In this document: one piece after another, positions 1 through 7,487 of the stretch
How positions within the stretch are numbered: position 1 is the first letter of the stretch
Layout of the letters: every line of letters begins with the position of its first letter
Assembly (NCBI GenBank): GCA_903970445.1
Contig: CAJCIP010000124.1
Span: forward strand, 1 to 64,000
Length of the DNA stretch: 64,000 nt
Direction of reading: 5' to 3'
Origin: Verrucomicrobia bacterium Tous-C9LFEB
GTDB lineage: Bacteria > Acidobacteriota > Terriglobia > Terriglobales > Acidobacteriaceae
The notes under the pieces: generated by a model
The model's input: the letters and a program-made list of their open reading frames with translations, nothing else
Databases searched by the model: none
Told to the model about the DNA's origin: nothing
Position numbers and translations under genes: made by a program

Positions 1-7
1 TTTTGCG

Positions 8-982
8 CTAGTGTGCATGGCTGTGCTCATGGCTGTGGCCACCGGGACCGTGATGATGGTGCGAGTGGCCATCAATCACATCGGGCGCTGGCGGCGAGCA
101 GCAGCCATCCACTGTCGGACAGTCCGTGACTTCAAGCTGGATCGTCGTGTGATGAATGCCAAAATGATCGCGCAGCTGATGATTGATGCGTTCCAGCAGC
201 GCCTCGCCTTCGACAAGCTGCATTTCCTGTACTTGCACATGGCTCGCCAGCGCATGTGACTGCGACGTCAGGCTCCAAACGTGCAGGTCATGCACGTTCA
301 CCACGCCTTCAATGTTCTGTATTGCTGATCGCAATTCGGTCATATCGAGTGAGCGAGGAGTGCCTTCCAGCAGGATATGCAGAGTCTCGCGAACAATGCT
401 CCACGAACTCCACAGGATCATCGCGGCGATGATCAACGAAAGCAGCGGATCGATCCACTGCTGATGCGTAAACAGGATGCCGAGTCCGCCGAGGATCACC
501 GCCCCCGTCGATAGCGTGTCACCAAGCATGTGCAGGAAGACGCTGCGGATGTTCACGTCACCTGAGAACTTCCACAGCAAACCCGCGATCAGGCCGTTCA
601 TCACAACGCCGGCAGCGGCGACCGACATCATCAGCTTCGGTTGCACTTCTACCGGGGCCGTAAAGCGATGAATCGCGGCAATCGCTATCCAAGCTGCCAA
701 CACAATCAGCGTAAGAGCGTTGACGAACGCGGCAAGCACGCCTGCGCGCTGATAGCCAAAAGTTCTCTGGTCCGTTGCCGGCCGCCCCTGCAGCCACACC
801 GCAACAAAACTCAGCGCGAGGGCGAGAAAATCCGAGACATTGTGACCCGCCTCTGACACAAGCGCCAGCGAGTGCGCGCGCAGACCGAAGTAGAGCGTAG
901 CGCCGATGTACAGAAAGGTAAGGCCCAGCGAAAACTTCAGTATTCGCTGCATGGAGCCATTCGGAGTCGCATGCACGTGCAT
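8..982 (-). CDS. Cation diffusion facilitator (CDF) metal exporter, CzcD/ZitB type
   Basis: Inner-membrane divalent-metal/proton antiporter, probably exporting Zn, Cd or Co from the cytoplasm. From the chosen start the protein has 324 residues, normal for CDFs. It has about six membrane segments in the first 210 residues, then a cytoplasmic C-terminal domain. The two transport-site motifs are visible: HNVSD (H47, D51) in TM2 and HMLGD (H151, D155) in TM5. The HxxxD pair is typical of Zn/Cd exporters. The C-terminus ends in a His-rich tail of alternating His, Ser and Gly, probably for metal binding. A longer frame runs upstream to 1123, but its first 47 residues are Cys/Arg-rich and overlap the divergent regulator, so I start at MHVHATPN (982). 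It is divergent from an ArsR-type regulator, which may control it. Confidence 0.93.
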   Translation of the reverse strand: MHVHATPNGSMQRILKFSLGLTFLYIGATLYFGLRAHSLALVSEAGHNVSDFLALALSFVAVWLQGRPATDQRTFGYQRAGVLAAFVNALTLIVLAAWIAIAAIHRFTAPVEVQPKLMMSVAAAGVVMNGLIAGLLWKFSGDVNIRSVFLHMLGDTLSTGAVILGGLGILFTHQQWIDPLLSLIIAAMILWSSWSIVRETLHILLEGTPRSLDMTELRSAIQNIEGVVNVHDLHVWSLTSQSHALASHVQVQEMQLVEGEALLERINHQLRDHFGIHHTTIQLEVTDCPTVDGCCSPPAPDVIDGHSHHHHGPGGHSHEHSHAH

Positions 983-1083
983 GTTCCAAGTGTATGCCCC
1001 GAGTAAGCGGCACGTGAGCCTTCTAGCGCAACCCATCGCCGGACAGGCTGCACACTTTGGCGGCGCTGTACCATCCAACTGGT

Positions 1084-1371
1084 ATGGCGCGCTTGAAAAC
1101 AAAGCTGAGCTTAGGGCAGACACAAGCGATAGCTCGCGCGCTCGCCGATCCGCGCCGCTTCGCGATCTTGCAGCAGATCGCGAAGAAGGAAACTACGTCG
1201 TGCAGCTGCCTGCGCGAGTGCCATCCGATCAGCCCCGCAACGATGTCGCACCACATGAAAGAGCTGAGAGAAGCAGGTCTGATTGACGTAGAGCGCGAAG
1301 GCCGCACCGCGGACATCACCTTCCGCCGCGATATCTGGAATGCGTACATATCCGAGCTTTCCGATATTTAG
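1084..1371 (+). CDS. ArsR/SmtB-family winged-helix regulator with Cys cluster
   Basis: Small DNA-binding repressor of 95 residues from the ATG at 1084. A TTG at 1057 would add nine residues. The helix-turn-helix is clear (PATMSHHMKELREAGLI, residues 51-67), followed by the beta-wing (VEREGRTADITF). Just before the recognition helix lie C40, C42 and C46 (CSCLREC). This is where ArsR proteins carry their As(III)-binding CVC motif, so a thiol or soft-metal sensor is plausible. It sits between a divergent CDF exporter and a co-directional short-chain dehydrogenase. Either neighbour could be its target; the 75-100 bp divergent gap is a natural operator site. The family assignment is firm. The ligand is inference. 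Confidence 0.88.
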   Translation: MARLKTKLSLGQTQAIARALADPRRFAILQQIAKKETTSCSCLRECHPISPATMSHHMKELREAGLIDVEREGRTADITFRRDIWNAYISELSDI

Positions 1372-1463
1372 ATACTCATCGAATTATTTCTGAATCGCCT
1401 GCTTTTCCATCCCATCTATTCGATTGTGGTCGAACAATTCGGCAACAAGAACTGGAGACTGAT

Positions 1464-2213
1464 ATGGGAAAGCTGGACGGCAAGATTGCGGTAGTAACAG
1501 GTGCTTCTAAAGGAATCGGCGCAGGAATTGCGAAGGCTTTAGGTCGCGAAGGCGCGAGCGTCGTCGTGAATTACGCCAGTGACAAGGCAGGCGCAGAGCG
1601 CGTCGCGGCAGAGATTACAGACGCAGGCGGCAAAGCGAGTGTGATTGGCGGAAGCGTAGCCGTCAGCGCTGACCGTGAGGCACTGTTTGCAGGCGTGAAG
1701 CAGCAGTTCGGCAAGCTGGACATCCTGGTGAACAACGCCGGCGTATACGGCATGTTCCCGCTGGAAGCCAACGAGGAAGCGGAGTTTGACCGGCAGTACA
1801 ACACCAACGTGAAGGGTCTATTGTTCACCACCAAAGCAGCGTTACCGTTGTTTGGGCCCGACGGCGGAAGCATCATCAATATCAGCTCCGTGGTCGCGAC
1901 ACGCTCCTTCCCAGCATCGAGTATTTACGCCTCAACAAAAGGCGCCGTCGACACGATCACGCACGTGCTTGCCGCCGAACTCGGTCCGAAACAAATCCGG
2001 GTGAACTCCTTGAGCCCCGGGTTGATCGTTACCGAAGGTGTGCGTACGGCCTTCGGCAAGGAAAGCGAATTCGAGAAGCAAGTCGCCGCGACAACGCCGC
2101 TCGGACGTGTCGGCCAGACCGACGACATTGACGGCGTGGCTATATTCCTCGCCTCCGATGATTCGCGCTGGGTGACCGGGGCAATCCTTGAGGTGGCCGG
2201 GGGCAATCGCTAA
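1464..2213 (+). CDS. Short-chain dehydrogenase/reductase (SDR), classical type
   Basis: NAD(P)-dependent oxidoreductase of the classical SDR fold, 249 residues (standard length). It has the TGASKGIG nucleotide-binding loop (residues 13-20), NNAG (about 90-93), the catalytic Ser in INISS, the YASTK active-site Tyr/Lys motif and the C-terminal GAILEVAGG strand. Annotations of close relatives vary between glucose 1-dehydrogenase-like and 3-oxoacyl-ACP reductase-like, so the substrate cannot be read from sequence. An ATG preceded by GGAGACTGAT supports the start. It lies 92 bp downstream of the ArsR-like gene in the same direction and may be co-regulated with it, though the gap allows a separate promoter. 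Confidence 0.93.
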   Translation: MGKLDGKIAVVTGASKGIGAGIAKALGREGASVVVNYASDKAGAERVAAEITDAGGKASVIGGSVAVSADREALFAGVKQQFGKLDILVNNAGVYGMFPLEANEEAEFDRQYNTNVKGLLFTTKAALPLFGPDGGSIINISSVVATRSFPASSIYASTKGAVDTITHVLAAELGPKQIRVNSLSPGLIVTEGVRTAFGKESEFEKQVAATTPLGRVGQTDDIDGVAIFLASDDSRWVTGAILEVAGGNR

Positions 2214-2313
2214 ATAGTTTGCGGCTTCCCTGCATCGCCGGACATCTGTAAGGAAGCCGCATTCCCGGTTCAACCAACAATCTGTCTGACCGCTCGAGAA
2301 AGGAGCACCACCA

Positions 2314-2433
2314 ATGAATCTCGTACTCTTGTTTCTCCCTGTCTCCATCATGGCCGCGCAGTATTTGTTTGGCGGCTCCAAGAAGAGCAACGATCAAATC
2401 CTCGGTTCGTGCTGTGAACCCGGCGTTTGCTAA
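2314..2433 (+). CDS. Small 39-residue membrane-type peptide with Cys-rich tail
   Basis: A short open frame with an excellent ribosome site (AGGAG at 2301-2305, 8 nt before the ATG). The peptide starts with a hydrophobic stretch (MNLVLLFLPVSIMAAQYLF, residues 1-19). A Gly-Gly-Ser-Lys-Lys turn and a polar stretch follow, and it ends in SCCEPGVC, with three cysteines in the last seven residues. This looks like a single membrane-spanning or secreted micropeptide with a metal- or disulfide-capable tail. It ends 32 bp before the ABC-F gene with a hairpin between them, so it could also act as a leader peptide for that gene. I recognise no family. Gene reality is inferred from the ribosome site and the ordered composition. 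Confidence 0.55.
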   Translation: MNLVLLFLPVSIMAAQYLFGGSKKSNDQILGSCCEPGVC

Positions 2434-2459
2434 GGTTTTCGGCTGTCCATGCGAAAATC
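2434..2459 (+). promoter_or_regulatory. Hairpin between the small peptide gene and the ABC-F gene
   Basis: GGTTTTCG (2434-2441) can pair with CGAAAATC (2452-2459), one pair being G-U, closing a 10-nt loop. It lies directly after the small ORF stop and six bases before the ABC-F start codon, where it could hide or expose the initiation region. There is no U-run, so it does not look like a simple terminator. A regulatory role is inference. Confidence 0.35.
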
Positions 2460-2465
2460 GAGTAG

Positions 2466-4103
2466 ATGATTTCCGTATCCAATGTGACCATGCGCTACGG
2501 CGCAAAGCTGCTGTTTGAAGACGTCTCCGTAAGTTTCACGGATGGACGCCGCTACGGACTGACCGGCCCAAACGGCGCCGGCAAGTCCACGTTCATGAAG
2601 GTTTTGACCGGCGAGCTCGATGCCCAAAAGGGTACCGTTGTGCGGCCCAAGAAGTTCGGCGTACTTAAGCAGAACCAATATGAGTTCGACGCCTATCGTG
2701 TTATCGACACAGTCATCATGGGCAATAAGCCCCTGTGGGCTGCTCTTGAAGAGCGCGAAATTATCTATAACAAAGCAGAGATGACCGACGAAGACGGTTC
2801 ACGCCTCGGTGAACTCGAAGGTATCGTCGGCGACGAAGACGGCTACGAGGCCGAAGCGAATGCCGCTATCCTCCTTCAAGGCCTGGATATTCCTGACGAG
2901 CTGCATGAGCGAAAGATGTCCGAGCTGCAAGGTGGGCAGAAGGTCCGCGTGCTTCTCGCGCAGGCACTCTTCGGCAACCCCGGCGCGCTGTTCCTCGACG
3001 AGCCTACGAACTATCTCGATCTCGAATCGATTCACTGGCTGGAAGACTTTCTTACGCATTACGACGGTACAGTCATCACGATTTCGCATGACCGGCACTT
3101 CCTTAATAATGTCTGCACGCACATCGCGGACATTGATTACGAGACCATCATCACGTACACCGGCGGCTACGACGAGATGGTGTTGCAAAAGACGGAAGTC
3201 CGCAGCCGCATCGAAAGCCAGAATGAGCAGCGCGAGAAGAAAATCGCTCAACTCAATGAGTTCATTGCGCGCTTCTCCGCCGGCACGCGCTCTTCTCAGG
3301 TCAACTCTCGCAAGAAGGAAGTCGAGCGGCTCGCGACAAGCGACCTTGCCCGCTCGAACATTGCGCGTCCGTACATCGCCTTCAAGATGGAGCGACCCTC
3401 GGGCAAGAACGTTCTCGATTTCGAGAGGGTCAACAAGACGTACACGCAGCCGGACGGCAAAACCGAGCACGTTATCAAGAACTTTTCGGCGAGCGTCAAT
3501 CGCGGTGACAAAGTTGTACTCGTTGGACGCAACGGCCAGGGCAAGACCACGCTTCTCAAGGCGTTGCTGGCCAACGGACCCGGCGTGGACGAGACGGATG
3601 TCTCGATTGATTCAGGCACCGTGAAATGGGGACACGAGGTTAACATCGGCTACTTCGCCCAGGACCATAAGGGCAGCATTCAACTAGGCATGACCGCTGC
3701 CGATTGGCTGCACCAGTTTGATCCGAAGGCAGCGAAAGAAGACATTCGTGGCCTCCTCGGCCAGATGCTGTTCAAGGGTGAAGAGGGCATGAAGAAGACC
3801 GACGCACTTTCCGGCGGCGAAGCTGCACGGCTGCTCTTTTGCAAAATTATGCTGCAGAAGCCCAACGTCCTTGTTCTCGACGAGCCCACGAATCATCTTG
3901 ATCTCGAGAGCATCAACGCATTGAATCAAGCGATCCAGAAATATGAAGGGACGGTTTTCCTCGTCACGCACGATCAAGACCTCATCGAAGAAGCCGGCAC
4001 GCGTATCTGGCACTTCGAAGGCGGACCGCAAGACTTCCACATCACCGACCACAAGGGACCATATGAGGAATACCAGCAGCAGCTCGCCATGGCTGCGAAG
4101 TAA
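2466..4103 (+). CDS. ybiT: ABC-F ribosome-associated ATPase, YbiT type
   Basis: Soluble twin-ATPase of the ABC-F class, which acts on the ribosome E-site rather than in membranes. It has 545 residues. The first cassette has GPNGAGKST (about 35-43), an LQGGQ signature and LDEPTNYLD. The linker is charged, and the second cassette has GRNGQGKTT, LSGGE and LDEPTNHLD. The stretches around SIHWLEDFL, ISHDRHFLN, THIADIDY and the RFSAGTRSSQVNSRKK linker resemble E. coli YbiT more than EttA or Uup. There are no transmembrane segments. It follows the 39-residue ORF and hairpin and is closed by a strong terminator. Antibiotic-resistance ABC-F genes are often controlled by leader peptides, but nothing here shows this protein is a resistance factor. 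Confidence 0.9.
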   Translation: MISVSNVTMRYGAKLLFEDVSVSFTDGRRYGLTGPNGAGKSTFMKVLTGELDAQKGTVVRPKKFGVLKQNQYEFDAYRVIDTVIMGNKPLWAALEEREIIYNKAEMTDEDGSRLGELEGIVGDEDGYEAEANAAILLQGLDIPDELHERKMSELQGGQKVRVLLAQALFGNPGALFLDEPTNYLDLESIHWLEDFLTHYDGTVITISHDRHFLNNVCTHIADIDYETIITYTGGYDEMVLQKTEVRSRIESQNEQREKKIAQLNEFIARFSAGTRSSQVNSRKKEVERLATSDLARSNIARPYIAFKMERPSGKNVLDFERVNKTYTQPDGKTEHVIKNFSASVNRGDKVVLVGRNGQGKTTLLKALLANGPGVDETDVSIDSGTVKWGHEVNIGYFAQDHKGSIQLGMTAADWLHQFDPKAAKEDIRGLLGQMLFKGEEGMKKTDALSGGEAARLLFCKIMLQKPNVLVLDEPTNHLDLESINALNQAIQKYEGTVFLVTHDQDLIEEAGTRIWHFEGGPQDFHITDHKGPYEEYQQQLAMAAK

Positions 4104-4120
4104 ACGAAGCTGACTCAAAG

Positions 4121-4152
4121 AAAAGGGCTGTGCTCAGACGCACAGCCCTTTT
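4121..4152. terminator. Rho-independent, probably bidirectional terminator
   Basis: A perfect 12-bp inverted repeat, AAAAGGGCTGTG/CACAGCCCTTTT, with an 8-nt loop and A/T-rich ends on both sides. It sits between the convergent ABC-F and glycosyltransferase genes and could stop transcription from both. Confidence 0.9.
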
Positions 4153-4171
4153 CCGTTGCTGATTACGCGCG

Positions 4172-5527
4172 CTATGACTTGCGCTTCAGCACGTAGACCA
4201 CAGGCCCAAAGTCAACGGCTAGCGGCGCATAGTTTGGGCTCTGCTTTGCGACATCTTCAAACTGCCACGGCGAACGATGCACCACGATGTACTCCGGATT
4301 GTCTTCCGCAAGCCACGAGCGAATGTCTTTGTGGGCCACGTGGTCTGCATTCTTCGGCAGCGTCAGACCCAAGCTATCCAGCAGGTAACACTGCTCGCAG
4401 TCGAAGCCGAGCGTGCCGATCTCACCTGCTTCCACGCGTGTACCGGGCGGCGTGTTGGCGATGAACCAATGACTCACTGCGACGTATCCGGTGTCCGGCG
4501 CCGGCCGCGAGATTTTGATGAATCGCCATGTCGATGTTGCTGCCGCGAGAAGAATGATGGGTACGGTGAGCCAGCGAAGGCGACCATTTTTTGGTATCGC
4601 CGCGCAGGCGTAAACCATCGCGAAACAGATGAACGGTGCGTAATACCATTTGTAGCCGGGAATATTGAAGAGAATGTAAAAGGCAAGCAGAATGCCGAGA
4701 AACGGCAGCGCAATGCGGCTCCATGTTGCGCGTTTCATTTTTAGGAATCCAGGCACCGCCAGAATGGCCACGAGCACTACCACATAAACAGTTGGTAGGA
4801 ATTCCGGTTTAAGCTGATACGCCGTGTGGAAGAAAGAAGTTGGCCATCTACCCCAAAGCTCGGAGCGCCCCTGACCGATTTTCGCGTTGGCTGATGCGGG
4901 AAAGAACGAGCCGTACCAGTGATGATTGAGGCCAAGATAGAAGGCAGCGATCAGCAGTGCCGGGAGGAACGTAATCGCTGGAGGCCAGCGGCGCTTACGG
5001 GCAAGCACAAAGGCCAGCGGCAGCAGAAGGGCTGCGCCTTCGAATCGAGTCAGCACAAGCAGTATGCCTGCCGTCGGCAGCCAGGCATAGAGCTCTGCTT
5101 CGGCAAGCGCAACGGTGAGCAGGAGCAGGAACAGAAACAAGGATGTTTCCATACCAACGAGTGAGTAGAAGTAGCCGGTGCCCGCGATGACGAAGCCCGC
5201 GAATGGGACGAGGCTTTCCGCCACGACGCAGGCGAGAAACATGAAGACTGCGGAGATCGCGGCAGAGGCGCCAAGCACGTGGCCATGCAGTATCGTTGCC
5301 AGCCCAAGCACAAGATAGGAGTAGAGGGGTGACGACAGCGCATTGATGTGTTCGCCGGCGTTGAAGACAAGACCTAACCCGCGCAAGGCATTCTGTATGT
5401 ATCGCGCGTAGATCAGGGCGTCATCGATAGGCGTATCGCGCGAAACAAAGCCCAACACCGACACCATCAACGCTGTCGCGGCCAGACGCAAACGCCACTC
5501 TGAGTTGTCTACAAACAGCCTTCGCAT
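4172..5527 (-). CDS. Multi-pass GT-C-fold membrane glycosyltransferase-like protein
   Basis: A 451-residue polytopic membrane protein with roughly ten hydrophobic segments. The first extracytoplasmic loop holds PIDDALIYARYIQNALRG (D35, D36). An Asp-Asp or Asp-Asp-Ala motif there, followed by a GLVFN.GE..NALSSPLYS stretch, is the hallmark of polyprenyl-phosphate-sugar-dependent GT-C enzymes related to AftB/GT89 proteins. Such enzymes transfer a sugar from a lipid carrier outside the inner membrane onto a polysaccharide, lipid or protein. The C-terminal 110 residues are soluble and probably periplasmic. It is monocistronic and divergent from the sensor-kinase cluster. The donor and acceptor cannot be deduced. 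Confidence 0.75.
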   Translation of the reverse strand: MRRLFVDNSEWRLRLAATALMVSVLGFVSRDTPIDDALIYARYIQNALRGLGLVFNAGEHINALSSPLYSYLVLGLATILHGHVLGASAAISAVFMFLACVVAESLVPFAGFVIAGTGYFYSLVGMETSLFLFLLLLTVALAEAELYAWLPTAGILLVLTRFEGAALLLPLAFVLARKRRWPPAITFLPALLIAAFYLGLNHHWYGSFFPASANAKIGQGRSELWGRWPTSFFHTAYQLKPEFLPTVYVVVLVAILAVPGFLKMKRATWSRIALPFLGILLAFYILFNIPGYKWYYAPFICFAMVYACAAIPKNGRLRWLTVPIILLAAATSTWRFIKISRPAPDTGYVAVSHWFIANTPPGTRVEAGEIGTLGFDCEQCYLLDSLGLTLPKNADHVAHKDIRSWLAEDNPEYIVVHRSPWQFEDVAKQSPNYAPLAVDFGPVVYVLKRKS

Positions 5528-5600
5528 AGCTGGAGCGTACCATGTAAAAGCCAGACGACCTTACCTTCAAAGAAGCCGCAACGAACGTGGTGGAGTGTTG

Positions 5601-7028
5601 ATGAAGTTATTGAAGAAGACAGGCACCTACCGGCTGATCATGCTGATCACGATCACGGTAGTCCTCCTCAACACCTGGGTTGCAGTGAAAGCGATTGGAA
5701 CTCTCTTCGCGGCACAAACCTGGCTTTTTCATACACTGCAAGCCATCACGCAGACAGAGGATCTCGCACTAGAAGTGAGAACAGCTGACAGCGCCGCGCG
5801 CGGCTATCTGCTTACGGGGAAGTCTTCTTTTGAAGAACGATTCAACAAGCGAACAGCGAACGTACAGAATGATCTTGATGCGCTGCAGAAGCTGACTCTG
5901 GATAACCCATCTCAGCAGCGTCGCATCGCCTACACACGCACGCGGGTAGCTGCAAAGCTCGGTGTGCTGGAATCGGCGATAGCTATGCGCCATGGCCACC
6001 CGCACGGCGGCCTTGATCCCGATGTTCTTGATCCCGCTTTGAGTGATGCACCGGACGGACAGGCTAGCGTTAGCTACTGCATCACGCAAATCGAGAACGA
6101 AGAGCGGCGCCTGCTGGAACAACGTCAACGCGGCACGATGATCGCACGGCGGAATGTAGTTCTTTCGGGTGCGGGCGCGTCCATGCTCGACATCATTCTG
6201 CTCATTCTTGCGTTTGAACTGCTGATACGTGCTCACCAAAACCGGGAACGGCTGGAGCAAAGCGCCGAGCGCATCGAGAGTCTTAACACAGAACTGCAGG
6301 CCTTAAACAGTGATTTAGAGAAGCGGGTGGAACTGCGCACAAAGGAGCTGGAAGCGAGCAACAAAGAGCTGGAAGCATTCAGCTATTCCGTTTCTCATGA
6401 TCTGCGTGCTCCCCTGCGCACCATTGATGGATTTTCTCTCGCACTGAAAGAAGACTTCTCTCACTGCCTGAATGACGAGGGGCAGGACTACATCGGCCGC
6501 GTTCGCGCGGGCGTGCAGCGCATGGGTACGCTGATCGATGCCTTGCTGCAGCTTTCTCGAGTGTCGCGCTCCGAGTTGCAGCGAGAAAAGATCAATCTCT
6601 CCATGCTAAGCAAGCTGGTTTTCGATGAACTGCGCGCGGGAGATGCTTCCAACAAAGCGACCTTCACGGCACACCCGGACGTTTTCGCGGAAGCTGATTC
6701 AAGATTGATACGGATCGCCCTGGAAAACCTTATCGGCAATGCGATGAAGTACAGCTCGCGAACAGAAGCACCGGAGATCCTATTCGGAAGTGACGCTCGC
6801 GACGGACAGACCGTATACTTCATTCGAGACAACGGCGCCGGCTTCGATATGCAATACGTCGACCGGCTGTTTACAGCGTTTCAGCGTCTGCACGGTGACC
6901 GCGACTTCAAAGGCTCCGGTATCGGGCTGGCGACTGTTTCGCGCATCATCCGCCGCCACCATGGGAACATCTGGGCGGAAAGCGAGCTCGGTAGAGGCGC
7001 TACGTTTTACTTCACGCTGGAAGCCTGA
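5601..7028 (+). CDS. CHASE3-domain sensor histidine kinase, phytochrome-kinase-like core
   Basis: A 475-residue membrane sensor kinase. TM1 is at about residues 10-32. An extracytoplasmic CHASE3-like helical domain follows (about 38-185, with the typical RGYLLTGKSSFEERF segment). TM2 is at about 187-205, and a coiled coil runs to about 250. The HisKA site is FSYSVSHDLRAPLRTIDGF (H266), and the ATPase domain has NLIGNAMKYS, DNGAGFDMQ and GSGIGLATVSRI. This core resembles kinases that pair with Rcp1-like single receivers, and one follows 24 bp later. I start at MKLLKKT because GGTGGAG stands five bases upstream; the frame is open further upstream but lacks membrane logic. The three genes appear to form one operon. 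The stimulus is unknown. Confidence 0.92.
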   Translation: MKLLKKTGTYRLIMLITITVVLLNTWVAVKAIGTLFAAQTWLFHTLQAITQTEDLALEVRTADSAARGYLLTGKSSFEERFNKRTANVQNDLDALQKLTLDNPSQQRRIAYTRTRVAAKLGVLESAIAMRHGHPHGGLDPDVLDPALSDAPDGQASVSYCITQIENEERRLLEQRQRGTMIARRNVVLSGAGASMLDIILLILAFELLIRAHQNRERLEQSAERIESLNTELQALNSDLEKRVELRTKELEASNKELEAFSYSVSHDLRAPLRTIDGFSLALKEDFSHCLNDEGQDYIGRVRAGVQRMGTLIDALLQLSRVSRSELQREKINLSMLSKLVFDELRAGDASNKATFTAHPDVFAEADSRLIRIALENLIGNAMKYSSRTEAPEILFGSDARDGQTVYFIRDNGAGFDMQYVDRLFTAFQRLHGDRDFKGSGIGLATVSRIIRRHHGNIWAESELGRGATFYFTLEA

Positions 7029-7052
7029 AGTTCGGCCAGAGCATCTACCAAC

Positions 7053-7487
7053 ATGACTGTGAGCGAGAAAATGATCCTGCTGGTTGAAGACGATCCGGAC
7101 CACGAAGCACTGGCTATACGAGCGCTGCGCAAGTCAAACGTCGCCAACGAAATTCAGGTGGCGCGCGACGGAGCAGAAGCCCTCGAATACATGAACGGCA
7201 TCTCCGAAGGCACTAAGCCGTTGCCGCAACTCGTACTGCTCGATCTAAAGCTGCCCAAGGTAGAGGGCCTTGATGTGCTTCGCGCGATCCGCGCTAACGA
7301 TAAAACGGCGATCCTGCCGGTGGTTGTGCTCACGTCCTCGGATGAGGAACGCGATATCGTTGCGAGTTATCGTCTTGGCGTAAACAGCTACATCCGCAAG
7401 CCCGTAAATTTCACTGATTTCGCCGAGGCGACCAAGCAGCTCGGCATGTACTGGCTGCTGTTGAATCAATGCCCACCGGCGCAGTAA
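7053..7487 (+). CDS. Single-domain response regulator, Rcp1-like
   Basis: A stand-alone CheY-fold receiver of 144 residues without an output domain. The acidic pocket is EDD (12-14), the phosphoacceptor is D64 in LLDLKLP, the switch Thr is in VLTSSDE and the conserved Lys is in YIRKPVNF. The extended loop before the phosphoacceptor and the C-terminal YWLLLNQCP match the Rcp1 family, which serves as phosphotransfer partner for phytochrome-type kinases. It follows the CHASE3 kinase by 24 bp and overlaps the next gene by 19 bp, so it is most likely translated with both. Confidence 0.94.
   Translation: MTVSEKMILLVEDDPDHEALAIRALRKSNVANEIQVARDGAEALEYMNGISEGTKPLPQLVLLDLKLPKVEGLDVLRAIRANDKTAILPVVVLTSSDEERDIVASYRLGVNSYIRKPVNFTDFAEATKQLGMYWLLLNQCPPAQ

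Noticed and set aside
2799-3470. Long minus-strand frame inside the YbiT-type gene, and similar long antisense frames in other genes (for example 29637-30155, 57288-57914, 59302-60291)
   Set aside because: Shadow frames created by high-GC codon use; they lack ribosome sites and ordered protein features.
4156-4744. Plus-strand frames antisense to the GT-C gene
   Set aside because: The minus-strand product has clear membrane segments and the GT-C motif; the opposite frames have neither.
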